DNA of 64,000 bases, from the NCBI RefSeq assembly GCF_000420465.1, contig NZ_ATUZ01000013.1, forward strand, positions 248,001 through 312,000. Reading direction: 5' to 3'. Both the position numbers and the translations under genes were made by a program. The notes below the pieces were generated by a model. The model did no database searches. It saw nothing but the letters and a program-made list of their open reading frames with translations, and was not told the DNA's origin. Shown here piece after piece: positions 51,573 to 61,551 of the stretch. Source of the DNA: Desulfovibrio desulfuricans DSM 642. Lineage in GTDB: Bacteria > Desulfobacterota > Desulfovibrionia > Desulfovibrionales > Desulfovibrionaceae. Positions within the stretch are counted from its first letter, which is position 1. Every line of letters begins with the position of its first letter.

Positions 51573-52400
51573 TCAGCGCCGGATGAATGCGTGGTGTGTT
51601 TCCATGAAGGTATTCACCACAATGATTGAAAAGAGGCAGAGAATAAATACAAAAACAGCCAGTTGCGCAGGCTTGCGGCCCTTCCAGCCCTTGGTGAGGC
51701 GGTTGTGGAAAAGCACGGAGTAGAACAGCCAGATCACAATGCTGATAACTTCCTTGGGGTCGCCCGTCACCGTGCCGCCAAATACCGGCTTGGCCCAGAT
51801 AAGCCCGGAAACGATGCCCAGAGTATACATGGGGAAGCCGATCATGGTCGTGATGGCGTTGATTTTATCGAGCATGGAGAGGGCGGGCATGTCGAGCCAA
51901 AAACCCTTCATGGTCAGTTTGCTCTTGATGCGCCCCTCCATGAACAGAAAGAGTGCTCCGGCGGCAAAGGCCAGCGCCAGCAGGGCAAGGCTCAAAAAGA
52001 GCGTGCCGATATGCAGGGCGTAAAATGAGGTGTTGAGCGAGGGCGGAACCTGCACCACTGACGCCAGATACGGGGCCGACATGGCAAAGAGCATAAGCCC
52101 AAGCGGCGTGGCGAATACCAGCGGAATCTCCTGCCGCAGCTTGGCCCAGGCGGCAATGCCGCAGAGCACCACAAACCAGGCCATGAGCTGAAAGTACGCG
52201 CCAGCGCTCAGGCCGCCGGGCAGGACCTTGTGAAAGCCCAGAAAGAGCATGAGCGTCTGACAGGCAAAGCCCGCCAGCGCCACGCTACAGCCTATCTTGC
52301 GCCACAGGGCGCTGCGCGCGGCAATGCCCGCAAGCCCTGCAACACTGGCAGAGCCATAGAGCAGCAGGGTTACGGCGGTGGAAAATTCAGGGGAGATCAT
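51573..52400 (-). CDS. CcsA/HemX-like cytochrome c assembly membrane protein
   Basis: The protein has 275 residues with about eight hydrophobic segments. It has the CcsA/HemX layout, including a conserved His in SFYALHIGTLFLSLALLALAFA and a later His in LFYSVLFHNRLT. Such proteins handle heme for c-type cytochrome assembly or regulate HemA. It lies 13 bases upstream of hemA and overlaps the preceding siroheme gene by 14 bases. Confidence 0.88.
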   Translation of the reverse strand: MISPEFSTAVTLLLYGSASVAGLAGIAARSALWRKIGCSVALAGFACQTLMLFLGFHKVLPGGLSAGAYFQLMAWFVVLCGIAAWAKLRQEIPLVFATPLGLMLFAMSAPYLASVVQVPPSLNTSFYALHIGTLFLSLALLALAFAAGALFLFMEGRIKSKLTMKGFWLDMPALSMLDKINAITTMIGFPMYTLGIVSGLIWAKPVFGGTVTGDPKEVISIVIWLFYSVLFHNRLTKGWKGRKPAQLAVFVFILCLFSIIVVNTFMETHHAFIRR

Positions 52401-53094
52401 GGAGCAACTCCGCTATATTGGCGTGCAGTGCGGGCGGAAGCGCCGCCTGCAAATAACGCGTACAGTTTTCATGGTCGTGTTCTTCCAGCCACTGTTGCAG
52501 AGGTGATTCTGCCAGCTTGCGGAACAATCTGGTATTCTGCCCTGTATCGTGCCCCAAGGCAAGAACCAGTGGCCGCAGCCGACCCATCAGGGTTGCCATG
52601 CGCGAACGCGGTTCAAGCCAGCGCTCAAGTTCGCCCTTCCAGCGGCGGGCCAGCGCGGGGCTTGCCCCGCCAGTGGAAAGCGCCGCCGCGAGCGGGGCGC
52701 TGCGGGCCACCGCTGGTACCTGAAAACAGCCTTCATCCGGATTGCTTACGCTGTTGCACAAAATACCCGCAGCAGCGCACAGGGCGGCAATGCGGCTGTT
52801 TTCTGCAGCGCTGCCCGTGGCGACAAATACCAGCCCGCAGCCATTGAGGTCGGCAGCCTCGCAGGCGCGGCGTTCAAAGCGTACCCTTGGGTCGCGCAGC
52901 AGTTCCGCCGCTTCCGGCGCTGATTCCGGCGCAGGCCCGGCAAGGTCGAGCACCAGCACGGATGCCGGATTGCAGGCCAGCAGGCCGGAAAGTTTGCGTT
53001 GTCCCACCTGACCAAGGCCCACCACCAGACAACGGATGCCTGAAAGCGAGATAAATATGGGGTAGAGCGGGGCGGGGGGCTGTTGTGCGCGCAT
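52387..53094 (-). CDS. Precorrin-2 dehydrogenase / siroheme-synthase N-terminal-type protein
   Basis: The protein has 235 residues from the ATG at 53094. A Rossmann fold opens with YPIFISLSGIRCLVVGLGQVGQRKLSGLL, typical of CysG-N/Met8/SirC. SNPDEGCFQVPAVARSAPLAAALSTGGASPALARRWK matches the ferrochelatase/dehydrogenase part of the family. It oxidises precorrin-2 to sirohydrochlorin for siroheme, the cofactor of dissimilatory sulfite reductase. First gene of the operon. Confidence 0.92.
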   Translation of the reverse strand: MRAQQPPAPLYPIFISLSGIRCLVVGLGQVGQRKLSGLLACNPASVLVLDLAGPAPESAPEAAELLRDPRVRFERRACEAADLNGCGLVFVATGSAAENSRIAALCAAAGILCNSVSNPDEGCFQVPAVARSAPLAAALSTGGASPALARRWKGELERWLEPRSRMATLMGRLRPLVLALGHDTGQNTRLFRKLAESPLQQWLEEHDHENCTRYLQAALPPALHANIAELLHDLP

Positions 53095-53327
53095 GTGTGA
53101 TCCAGATGGTGAAAGAAGCTTGAAGGTGAGCATACAGCAGCGCGAAATATTTTGCAAAGGGCCAGCGCTCCACCGTATTTGCGCAGCTCCGATTGTTGTG
53201 CAGCGCAGCTGCGCCGCACATTGCTTGCCTAGGTGGCCCGATTGCCTTAGATTGTGGGCAATTGGCAGTTTTACGCATGCTTGCGGCTATTGACTGACTA
53301 CTGCCATCAACAACCATACGGAACGAC

Positions 53328-54608
53328 ATGCCCAAATTTTTGGTCATACAGGCGGCACGCTTTGGCGATCTGGTGCAGACCAAGCGCCTGTTGTTGAGCC
53401 TGGCCTTGCGCGGCGAGGTTCATCTTGCCGTGGATGTCAGCCTGGTTCCGCTGGCCAGGGTGCTCTATCCCTTTGCCGAGCTGCACGCCCTGTCGGTGCA
53501 CGGCAGGCCCGAGGCAGAAGCGCTGGCGCGCAACACCGCTTTGCTGGTCCGTTGGCAGGGCTTGCCCTTTGAAGCCGTGTACAACTGCAATTTTTCCGGC
53601 ACTACTGCGGCCCTGTGCCGAGTTTTTGAGGTGGAACAGGTTCAGGGGTACCGGCCAGAGGCCGGGGGCATTTCGCGCTCGCCCTGGGCGCGTCTTGGCT
53701 TCCGCCTCAGTGAGCGGCGCGCGCTGGCAACGATGAATCTTGTGGATTTTTGGGCGCATTTTGCACCAGAGCCGGTTGAGCCCCGCAGGGTCAACCCTGC
53801 GGCGACCCCCGGCGGGCGAGGGCTCGGCGTGGTGCTGGCAGGGCGCGAATCGCGCCGCTCGTTGCCCGTGCCCGTGCTGGCCGAGGTGGTGCGCACAGCC
53901 TTTGGGGCATTGGGCGGCCCGCGCATTCTGTTGCTGGGTTCAAGGACGGAGCAGCCCGCTGCCCGTCAGCTCATGCGGCATTTGCCCGGCAAGATGCTCG
54001 ACAGGGTTGAAGATTGCAGCGGCAAAACAGACTGGCCCGCCCTTGTGGACGCCGTAGACGAGCTGGATGCGCTGATCACGCCCGATACGGGCATCATGCA
54101 CCTTGGCGCGCACCTTGGCGTGCCTGTGCTTGGTTTTTTTCTCTCTTCAGCCTGGCTGCACGAAACCGGGCCATACGGCGAGGGCCATCATGTGTGGCAG
54201 ACGGCGCGCTCCTGCGGGCCGTGTCTTGAAACCGCCCCTTGTCCCTACGATGTAGCCTGTGGTCAGCCCCTGGCGCAGGTGGAGCTTTTGCGCTCCATTG
54301 CCGCAGTACTTGCCCGTCTAAAATCGGGCGCGCCCTTTGCCGCCGCACAGGCGGAATCATGGCCGCCCCTGCCAGCGGATTTGCAGTTGTGGCGCACGGG
54401 CATGGACTCCTTGGGCACGCTGCCGCACCTGCTCGCGGGAAGTGACCCGCATGCGCAGGAGCGCAGGCGCGTGCGCGATTTTCTGGCTGCGCGCCTGCAT
54501 CTGCCCATGCCGGACGAAAGCGCCGCTCTTGCCCCGCAAGCTCCGAATCTTGACGAATGGCTTTATAACGATGCGGACTGGATGTTGCCGCCAGGGAGAT
54601 ACTGCTGA
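53328..54608 (+). CDS. Glycosyltransferase family 9 (heptosyltransferase-like)
   Basis: The protein has 426 residues. It shows the GT-B fold pattern of LPS heptosyltransferases: an opening VIQAARFGDLVQTKRLLL, an ALITPDTGIMHLGAHLGVPVLGFFLSS nucleotide-sugar segment, and a cysteine-rich CGPCLETAPCPYDVACG element often seen in this family. Its stop overlaps the next gene (TGATG), so the two act together, probably in LPS core or protein glycosylation. The acceptor is unknown. Confidence 0.88.
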   Translation: MPKFLVIQAARFGDLVQTKRLLLSLALRGEVHLAVDVSLVPLARVLYPFAELHALSVHGRPEAEALARNTALLVRWQGLPFEAVYNCNFSGTTAALCRVFEVEQVQGYRPEAGGISRSPWARLGFRLSERRALATMNLVDFWAHFAPEPVEPRRVNPAATPGGRGLGVVLAGRESRRSLPVPVLAEVVRTAFGALGGPRILLLGSRTEQPAARQLMRHLPGKMLDRVEDCSGKTDWPALVDAVDELDALITPDTGIMHLGAHLGVPVLGFFLSSAWLHETGPYGEGHHVWQTARSCGPCLETAPCPYDVACGQPLAQVELLRSIAAVLARLKSGAPFAAAQAESWPPLPADLQLWRTGMDSLGTLPHLLAGSDPHAQERRRVRDFLAARLHLPMPDESAALAPQAPNLDEWLYNDADWMLPPGRYC

Positions 54609-55894
54609 TGCCCGCCGCTCCTCTGCGAATTCTTGTGGTGCTGCCCATGTACGGCGGCTCGCTGCCCATCGGCCGCTACTGCGCCAGCGCCCTCAGCGGG
54701 CTGGGGCACAGCGTGCGCGTGTTTGAGGCTCCCTTGCTGCATCCGGCCTTTACCGGGCTGCGCGGCCTTGGGTTGGCCCCGACGCAGACTGCCCAACTGG
54801 AAAATTCTTTTTTGCAGGTGGTTTCTCAGGCCGTGTGGGCGCAGGTTCAGGCGCAGGAGCCGCATCTGGTGCTGGCCCTGGCGCAGGCTCCCATAGGGCG
54901 CAGCCTGTTGCAGCGTTTGCGCAGGTCGGGCGTGCGTACAGCCATGTGGTTTGTGGAAGATCACGAGGTTTTTGATTACTGGAAGGCCTACGCACCACTG
55001 TACGATGTTTTTGCCGTTATCCAGAAAGAGCCTTTTTTATCCATGCTCTCGGGCATCGGGCAGGGCAATGCCCTGTATCTGCCGCTGGCGGCCCAGCCGG
55101 ATTTCCACAAGCCACTGGAGCTGACCGAGCAGGAAAAGCGCGAATATGGGGCCGATATCGGCTTTCTTGGCGCGGGTTACCCCAACCGTCGGCTGGCTTT
55201 TCGTCAGCTTGTGGGGCGTGATTTTAAAATCTGGGGGTCGGACTGGGACGGCGAGAGCCTGCTTGCGCCCCACGTGCAGCGCGGCGGCGCGCGCATTGAT
55301 GCGGATGAGAGCGTCAAAATCTACAATGCCACGCGCGTCAACCTGAATCTGCACTCGAGCCTTGGCACTGCGGAGCTTGTGAGCAAGGGTGATTTTGTCA
55401 ATCCGCGCACTTTTGAACTGGCGTGCATGGGGGCCTTTCAGCTTGTGGACAGGCGGGCGCTCATGCCCGAGCTGTTTGCGCAGGATGAACTGGCAACCTT
55501 TGGCACGCTGGAAGAATTTTACGCGGGCATTGAGTATTTTCTGGCCCATCCGGACGAACGTCATGCCTTTGCCGCCTGCGCACGGGAGCGGGTGTTGCGC
55601 GATCATACGTATGAGCAACGCATGGCCGCGCTGCTCGACTTTGTGGAGCAGCGCCTCGGCCCCTGGCCGGTGGAGCTGGGTTCTTCCGGCGGCATGCCGT
55701 CCGATGTTGAGGCCGTGCTTTCGCCCGAGATTCGCAGGGACATGGCGGCGATGTTGCAGGGGCTTGGCCTTGGCCCCAATGCCGGATTTGACGATGTCAT
55801 CAATGCCTTGCGCGCCCGTAGCGGCGTGTTGACAGAAACCGAGGCTGCCCTGCTGTTTCTCGATGAATGGCGCAGGCAGTACGGCAAAAAATAA
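54608..55894 (+). CDS. CgeB-like glycosyltransferase
   Basis: The protein has 428 residues. An N-terminal DUF3880-like half (GRYCASALSGLGHSVRVFEAPLLHPAF) is followed by a GT1-like half with FVNPRTFELACMGAFQLVDRR and HPDERHAFAACARERVLRDHTYEQRM, the pattern of CgeB/spore-maturation-type glycosyltransferases common near polysaccharide and flagellin glycosylation genes. It is translationally coupled to the GT9 gene. Confidence 0.85.
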   Translation: MPAAPLRILVVLPMYGGSLPIGRYCASALSGLGHSVRVFEAPLLHPAFTGLRGLGLAPTQTAQLENSFLQVVSQAVWAQVQAQEPHLVLALAQAPIGRSLLQRLRRSGVRTAMWFVEDHEVFDYWKAYAPLYDVFAVIQKEPFLSMLSGIGQGNALYLPLAAQPDFHKPLELTEQEKREYGADIGFLGAGYPNRRLAFRQLVGRDFKIWGSDWDGESLLAPHVQRGGARIDADESVKIYNATRVNLNLHSSLGTAELVSKGDFVNPRTFELACMGAFQLVDRRALMPELFAQDELATFGTLEEFYAGIEYFLAHPDERHAFAACARERVLRDHTYEQRMAALLDFVEQRLGPWPVELGSSGGMPSDVEAVLSPEIRRDMAAMLQGLGLGPNAGFDDVINALRARSGVLTETEAALLFLDEWRRQYGKK

Positions 55895-55960
55895 CTTTTC
55901 AATATCGTTGCATAATTCCTTGTGCGCCATGCCCGGTTTTGCCAGCAGCGCGCAGATACG

Positions 55961-55989
55961 AAAAACCCCGCCGTGGAGGCGGGGTTTTT
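55961..55989. terminator. Bidirectional rho-independent terminator
   Basis: AAAAACCCCGCC-GTGGA-GGCGGGGTTTTT serves both the glycosyltransferase pair and the convergent membrane-protein gene. Confidence 0.93.
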
Positions 55990-56016
55990 ACGTCATATCC
56001 ATGCGGCAATTAGCCG

Positions 56017-57036
56017 CTATTGCACAATATCGGTCATGGATGGGGGCAGGGTGATTTCCGTCATGTTGAGGTAGAAGGGCAGCATGATGGCAACTGCCAG
56101 CACCAGCGCGGCCAGCAGGGTGATCTTGTGGCGCATGGGGGTGGCGCTGCGGGCCACGAATGTCCAGAGCAGGGCCGGAACAAGCCAGAGCAGCAGCTCT
56201 GCGCTTTCCATAATGGCGTCAGTGGCGGTAAACGTGTCGTTTTGCCAGGCGTTCTGCACGTCAAACACCGAGGATGCCAGCAAAATAACCCAGAAAACAG
56301 CCCAGGCGTTGCGCGCCCATGTGGCGCACCAGGGGAGCATGGTATTGTAGTGGTCGCGGCCAAAGTCGTCATATTTGCGGCGCAGCACAAGCCAGAAAGC
56401 GCCCATGCCGCCAGCCACGGCCAGCATCAGGGGCAGCGACCAGAAAAGGGCGCACCAGAAGGGGGTTCCAAAACCGGGAACATAAATGTGCCCAAGGGTC
56501 AGCAAGTCCGCATCGGGGCGGGCCAGTGCCGTGAGCAGGCGAGCCGCAGCCAGGGACGCCACGGTGGCGATGATGCCCTGAATGCCGCTGACCACGCCCA
56601 TGCCCACATGCAGCATGGGCAGCTTGAGCAAGAATTTCCACAAGGCAAAATACATGCTGTTGATAAGCACGGCCAGACCGAGCATGATCCAGCTCATTTC
56701 AACCATGAAGTCGGAGATGGAGTCGGGCGTATAGGAGCTTTGCGTAAAGAAGAGCCAGACCCTGCCGCAGATGAGCAGCGCCCAGCCAAGCAGCAATGAG
56801 AGCAAGGCCAGCTGGCGCGCGCATTTTTCATAGGAGGCGCGCTTGCGCGTAACCGCCAGCGCCCGTGCGGTGGCAGACATGAAACCCAGGCCCGCAAAGG
56901 CCAGCAGGGCCGCGAGCGGTAGGGCTATGCTCAGGGCGTCAAGGCCCATGCGCGCCATGGGAAAGGACTGTCCAAGATGCCGCAACGCGTCCATCCAAGT
57001 TGTCAGGGCCGCTGCCATTTCCTGGAAAAAATTCAT
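56017..57036 (-). CDS. Unknown polytopic membrane protein
   Basis: The protein has 339 residues from the ATG at 57036 (GGAGGC 9 bases upstream). About nine hydrophobic segments, with Trp- and Phe-rich loops (RVWLFFTQSSYTPDSISDFMVEMSW) between them. No cysteines or quinone/heme motif pattern that I recognise. It resembles no transporter family strongly. It stands alone between the glycosyltransferase pair and the cpoB-like gene. Confidence 0.7.
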   Translation of the reverse strand: MNFFQEMAAALTTWMDALRHLGQSFPMARMGLDALSIALPLAALLAFAGLGFMSATARALAVTRKRASYEKCARQLALLSLLLGWALLICGRVWLFFTQSSYTPDSISDFMVEMSWIMLGLAVLINSMYFALWKFLLKLPMLHVGMGVVSGIQGIIATVASLAAARLLTALARPDADLLTLGHIYVPGFGTPFWCALFWSLPLMLAVAGGMGAFWLVLRRKYDDFGRDHYNTMLPWCATWARNAWAVFWVILLASSVFDVQNAWQNDTFTATDAIMESAELLLWLVPALLWTFVARSATPMRHKITLLAALVLAVAIMLPFYLNMTEITLPPSMTDIVQ

Positions 57037-57495
57037 CTGGCTTCGCCTCCGGTCTGGCTTGATGCCGGATAGGAACTGTTCATGCGGATTATTGCCGCCT
57101 TTTGCCTGCCGTGTTTCGGGTGAGCCACCTGTGCACGTGCGAATGAAGGCAAAATCCCGTTTGCAGCCGGGCGCAGGGCACACCAAAAGCTGCGGAACAG
57201 ACTTTTTGATGCTGCGATGCTCCGGTTGTCCGTATCTGTTATGTAGTACGAGCGTGAGCAAGCCTGTTCTTGCCTGAAAAACGCTGCCGCTGCAAGAGTT
57301 CTTGAAATATGGCCGGGGTTGAGGCACAAGAAAGGTTGGCAGGTTGATGGGCTTGTGCGTTTGCAGTTCTGGCGGCTTTAGCAGCCGGGCAAGCGACAAG
57401 ACCGGGCCGAAATTTTTTTGATGGGCGTCTGTTGCGGGCTTTTGATGCATTGAGCGATATTTCAACGCAAGAATGCTCTTGTGCTGGAGACCGGG
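57037..57495. other. Intergenic region between divergent membrane-protein and cpoB-like genes
   Basis: About 460 bases without a convincing gene. It contains the promoters of both divergent genes, but no clear consensus pair could be fixed. Confidence 0.35.
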
Positions 57496-58809
57496 ATGAA
57501 AACACTGATTGTTGTGCCGTTGGCCTGCGTTGCGCTGGTTGCTGGCTGCGCTTCTTCTGACAAAATGCGTCAGGTGGAATCGACCAGCGAAACCAACCAG
57601 AAGCTGCTGCGCGAGACCGACCAGCGATTGCGTACGCTGGAGCAAAGCGTAAACACGCTTGATAGCCAGGTTGCCCAGCTCAATAACAGGGTTTACGAAG
57701 TGCGCACCCGTGGCGGACAAAAAACCGGCATGACCGTGGTGCCCATTATTCCGCCGCAGCCCCACAAAAGCGCTGTGGTTGCGCCTGCCCAGCCGGAAAG
57801 CGCCCAGCTTTCCGCACATGGCCCGGTTGCGGCAAGCTCTGAGCGCCCCCAAAGCCAGCCCGCAACCAACGCCGCATCGGCAAATTCCGCAACGCCCAAC
57901 GCCCGTGCTATTGATCCCGCCGCCACAATCAGGCCCATTCCCGCTGCCGCCCCGCGTGAGACCGCCAGGGCCGAAGCCGAGGCCATGCCCAAAACTCCTG
58001 CGGCAAAGACCGCTGCACAGCAAAGCCCCGCAGAAAAGCCGCAAGCTGCCGCCAAGGGCGCGGCGGGGTCTGCGGCTGGCGGATCCGCTGCATCTTTTGC
58101 TCTGCCGCCCGAGTCGGCTTTGCCCCCTGCGGCTTCTGCCGCAAGCGGAAAGGGGGCGGTTCAGCCCATGCTGCCTCCCGTTGCCGCAGCCGGGGGCAAT
58201 CCTGATGTTCCCGTGCCTTCTGTGCCGGTCTCTGATCTTGCTCTGCCGCCCGAGCACCCGGGGCTGGGCCTGCCGCCCCTGCCTGGGGATGCCGCCGCCA
58301 AAAACGGCGCAAAGGGCAAAGCTGCCAAAGCCGCTGCCTCACCTGCTCCTGCTTCGGCCCCTGCTTCTGCGGCAAGCGCTGCCGCCACGCCTGCTGTTTC
58401 GGCGCAAACCCAGCCCGCAGCCTTGCCCAAGAGCGGCAAGGGCGAGGAGGCCGCATACAAGGCAGCCCTGCAGCCTGCCATGTCTGGCCGGGCCGCAGAC
58501 AGCATTGGACGTTTTCAGACATTTTTGCAGGAATATCCGCAGGGCCGTTTTGCCGCCAATGCGGAATACTGGATTGGCGAGGGATACTACGCCCAGGGAA
58601 AGTACAAGGATGCGCTGGCGCAGTTTGAAAAGGTCAACAGTCAGTGGCCGCGCCATCATAAGAATGCTGATGCCCTGCTGAAAACCGGCATGACCCTGAG
58701 CCGTATGGGCGACAAGGAAGGCGCCGCGCAGGCGTACAAAAAGCTGCTGTCGCAGTTTCCCAACTCAGAAGCGGCGGGGCTTGCCCGGTCGCGTGGTCTG
58801 GCCCGGTAA
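57496..58809 (+). CDS. cpoB: CpoB/YbgF-like lipoprotein with TPR domain
   Basis: The protein has 437 residues from the ATG at 57496, chosen because GGAG lies 6 bases upstream and a lipobox signal (VALVAGC) follows; a GTG at 57481 is also in frame. A coiled-coil (LRTLEQSVNTLDSQVAQLNNRV) is followed by ~250 residues of Ala/Pro-rich low complexity, then TPR-like repeats (EYPQGRFAANAEYWIGEGYYAQGKYKDALAQFEKV). YbgF/CpoB proteins link peptidoglycan synthesis to outer-membrane constriction. The long linker and lipobox are unlike E. coli CpoB. tol-pal genes are not beside it. Confidence 0.82.
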   Translation: MKTLIVVPLACVALVAGCASSDKMRQVESTSETNQKLLRETDQRLRTLEQSVNTLDSQVAQLNNRVYEVRTRGGQKTGMTVVPIIPPQPHKSAVVAPAQPESAQLSAHGPVAASSERPQSQPATNAASANSATPNARAIDPAATIRPIPAAAPRETARAEAEAMPKTPAAKTAAQQSPAEKPQAAAKGAAGSAAGGSAASFALPPESALPPAASAASGKGAVQPMLPPVAAAGGNPDVPVPSVPVSDLALPPEHPGLGLPPLPGDAAAKNGAKGKAAKAAASPAPASAPASAASAAATPAVSAQTQPAALPKSGKGEEAAYKAALQPAMSGRAADSIGRFQTFLQEYPQGRFAANAEYWIGEGYYAQGKYKDALAQFEKVNSQWPRHHKNADALLKTGMTLSRMGDKEGAAQAYKKLLSQFPNSEAAGLARSRGLAR

Positions 58810-58851
58810 AATGGGCTGCACAGCGGCGCTGGGCCATACAGCGGTGGCGGC

Positions 58852-60249
58852 ATGAGCCAGCCGTGTAAAACTCTGGCTGCAATGGACGAGGCCGCCCGCA
58901 AGGAATACTGGGCCAGCCTTGCCTTGCGGCACTGCCGTGGGCTGGGCGCGCGTTCTGCCGCACGCCTTGCACGGCACTTTGGCTCGGCCTACGCCGCCGT
59001 GCAGGCGCGCGAACTCTGGCCTGAGGCGGGCGTCAACAAGGGGCAGGCCGCCGAACTGGCTACGGGGTCGTGGCGTGTCACTGCCAGAGAAGAATGGGAT
59101 CGCGCCCGCGATCTTGCCGCATCCATAGTCCTGTGGACAGACCCTGAATACCCCGTGCTGCTGCGCCCGGTTATTGACGCGCCCCTGCTGCTCTATTGCC
59201 GGGGTGATCTTTCCCTGCTGCAATCGCCGGGTTTTGCGGTGGTTGGCTCGCGTAAGGCCACCAAACATGGCAGGTCTGTGGCCGAATACATGGCGCGCTG
59301 CCTTTCGGCCTGCGGTATTGCCATTGTTTCCGGCATGGCGCTGGGCATAGACAGGGTTGCTCATGAGGCCGCGCTTGAGCGCGTTGGTCGCAGTATCGGC
59401 GTGTTGGGAACGGGCATTGATATGCTCTATCCCATTGGCAACATGACTGTTTTTGATGAAATGGAGCGCCGGGGCCTGCTGATCTCTGAATTTGCACCCG
59501 GCATGCTGCCGCATGCGGGCAATTTCCCCATCCGCAACCGCATTATTAGCGGGCTTTCGCTGGGAGTGCTGGTGGTGGAGGCCGCCCAGCGGTCGGGCAG
59601 TCTTATCACGGCGCGGCTGGCGCTGGAGCAAAACCGCGAAGTGTACGCCGTGCCGGGGCCAGCGCTGGATGCCCATTGCCTTGGCTGTCAGGATTTGGTG
59701 CGTCAGGGCGCGCATGCCGTATTCAGCGCGGAGGACGTGTTGCGCGATCTGGCGGAGCAGTTGCGGCCCTTTGGCATCAGCGAGGGCAGTGTTCCCGGTG
59801 AAGAGGAAGAACTGCTGGAGGATGTGCCTGCGCCGGAATCATCCAAGGCGGCAGGCACGCCCAGAGCGTCAGCACCCAGCGCAGCGGGCCGGGGCACCGC
59901 AGACAAGGGCGCGGCGGCTGGCAAACCCGGCAAGGCCAATGGGCAGGATGCCCCAACCGGGGAGCATGCCAGCGAAAATGCACCTATTATAGATGATGCC
60001 AGCAGCAATGCATGCAGCACAGTGCAGCCCCTCAATGAGGGCGAGCGCGCCGCTGCGGAAAACGCCGCTGCCGCTGATGGCAACGCTGGTCTGCTTGCGT
60101 ATCTGCGTCAGCATGGCCCCACCCATGCCGATGTCCTGGCTGATGCCACAGGGTTGAGCGCTGCGGCAGCCAATGCCGCGCTTGTGGGGCTTGAGATGCT
60201 GGGCAAGGTGCGGCGTCTGCCCGGCGCGCGCTATGAGGTAACGGCATGA
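58852..60249 (+). CDS. dprA: DNA-processing protein DprA
   Basis: The protein has 465 residues. The Rossmann-like core shows GFAVVGSRKATKHGRSVAEYMA, IVSGMALGIDRVAHEAALE, GVLGTGIDMLYP and GNFPIRNRIISGLSLGVLVVEAAQRSGSLITA. An ~80-residue Ala/Gly-rich linker (~310-395) precedes a C-terminal winged helix (LAYLRQHGPTHADVLADATGLSAAAANAAL). It loads RecA on incoming single-stranded DNA during transformation. The stop overlaps xerC (ATGA). Confidence 0.95.
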   Translation: MSQPCKTLAAMDEAARKEYWASLALRHCRGLGARSAARLARHFGSAYAAVQARELWPEAGVNKGQAAELATGSWRVTAREEWDRARDLAASIVLWTDPEYPVLLRPVIDAPLLLYCRGDLSLLQSPGFAVVGSRKATKHGRSVAEYMARCLSACGIAIVSGMALGIDRVAHEAALERVGRSIGVLGTGIDMLYPIGNMTVFDEMERRGLLISEFAPGMLPHAGNFPIRNRIISGLSLGVLVVEAAQRSGSLITARLALEQNREVYAVPGPALDAHCLGCQDLVRQGAHAVFSAEDVLRDLAEQLRPFGISEGSVPGEEEELLEDVPAPESSKAAGTPRASAPSAAGRGTADKGAAAGKPGKANGQDAPTGEHASENAPIIDDASSNACSTVQPLNEGERAAAENAAAADGNAGLLAYLRQHGPTHADVLADATGLSAAAANAALVGLEMLGKVRRLPGARYEVTA

Positions 60250-61367
60250 GCAGGGCGCAGGGCGGGCAAAAAGGCCCGGTCGGCGCGACCGCCAGCCAAA
60301 AGGCCGGGGGCGGTGCTGCTGCGGCCAAAACAACAGCGCGCAAAAAAACTGCGGGCAAGCAAACGCAAGGCTCGTTGACCGAGGCAGCCACGCCAAACAC
60401 GCAGGAACAGGCCGCTGGCGGGCAACGCAAACCCGGCCCCGACCGGGCAAAGCTCTTTGTTGATACCTTTCTGGCCTGGATGGAAGTGCAGAAGGGCGCT
60501 TCGCCCGCCACGCTCAAAGCCTACGGCAGCGATCTTGCGCAACTCATCGAATTTTTGCGCGGGCAGGATGCTGACCTCGGAAGGCCTGAATCCGTCACCC
60601 GGCGGCACGTGCAGGCCTATCTGGCCTGGCTGTTCCGTCAGGGCGAGGCCAAAAGCTCCATGGCCAGAAAACTGGCGGCTGTGCGTTCATTCTTCCGTTT
60701 TCAACAGCGCAATGGTGTGGTAACAGAAAATGTGGCCGCACAGGTGCGCAATCCCCGGCAGGAAAAACGCCACCCCCGCGCTCTGAATGTGGACGAAACC
60801 TTTGCCTTGCTGGATGCGGAGCATGGGCAGGCCGGGACAGAGAGCGCCGAATCCGCGCGCCTGCTGTGCCGCGATCTTGCCCTGGCGGAACTTCTCTACG
60901 GTTCTGGCCTGCGCATTTCGGAGGCGCTTGGCCTCGATATTGATGATGTGCAGCTTTCATCGCGCGTGTTGCGCGTTATGGGCAAAGGCTCGCGCGAGCG
61001 GCTTGCGCCGCTTTCCGACACATCGTGCGAGAGCCTCAAGGCATGGCTTGACGAACGCCCGCTTCTGGCCCTGCCGGAAGAGCAGGCCCTGTTTGTGGGC
61101 TCGCGCGGTTCGCGCCTGAACCGCAGGGAGGCCGCGCGCATTGTGGAGCGCCTGTGCCGCCGGGCCGGGCTGGATTTTACAGTGTCGCCGCACAGCCTGC
61201 GCCATTCGTTTGCCACGCACCTGCTTTCGGCAGGGGCCGATCTGCGCAGTGTGCAGGAGCTGTTGGGGCACCGCAGATTGACCACCACCCAGCGCTACAC
61301 GCAGGTAAGCCTTGAGCATTTGATGGAAGCCTACGACAAGGCCCATCCCAAGGCGACGAAAAAATAA
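60246..61367 (+). CDS. xerC: Tyrosine recombinase XerC/XerD
   Basis: The protein has 373 residues. About 70 N-terminal residues are Ala/Lys/Gly-rich and not part of the core. The core-binding domain follows (FLAWMEVQKGASPATLKAYGSDL), then the catalytic domain with Arg in YGSGLRISEAL, Lys in GKGSRER, HSLRHSFATHL, LGHRRLTTTQRYTQV with the nucleophile Tyr. All catalytic residues are present, so it should be an active dimer-resolution recombinase. Whether it is XerC or XerD cannot be settled from one gene. Its coupling to dprA is a common arrangement. Confidence 0.92.
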   Translation: MSRAQGGQKGPVGATASQKAGGGAAAAKTTARKKTAGKQTQGSLTEAATPNTQEQAAGGQRKPGPDRAKLFVDTFLAWMEVQKGASPATLKAYGSDLAQLIEFLRGQDADLGRPESVTRRHVQAYLAWLFRQGEAKSSMARKLAAVRSFFRFQQRNGVVTENVAAQVRNPRQEKRHPRALNVDETFALLDAEHGQAGTESAESARLLCRDLALAELLYGSGLRISEALGLDIDDVQLSSRVLRVMGKGSRERLAPLSDTSCESLKAWLDERPLLALPEEQALFVGSRGSRLNRREAARIVERLCRRAGLDFTVSPHSLRHSFATHLLSAGADLRSVQELLGHRRLTTTQRYTQVSLEHLMEAYDKAHPKATKK

Positions 61368-61465
61368 AAAAATCACTAAGTCAAAATATTGTTTATTTTC
61401 ATATAGATGTGTTTTGTGGGGTAGAGTGTTCACTAATCTGTTTCGGGTTTTTTTGTGCGAAGACC

Positions 61466-61494
61466 TTGGCATGGACAGGACTTTGTGCTAAAGA
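61466..61494 (+). promoter_or_regulatory. Sigma-70 type promoter of ppaC
   Basis: TTGGCA (61466-61471), 17-base spacer ending in TGC, then TAAAGA (61489-61494), an extended -10 arrangement. It lies about 60 bases before the start codon. Confidence 0.5.
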
Positions 61495-61551
61495 GAACAA
61501 AGCGGTCGTACTGAACCGCATACCCGAACAATACCGGAAGGAGAGACTGTC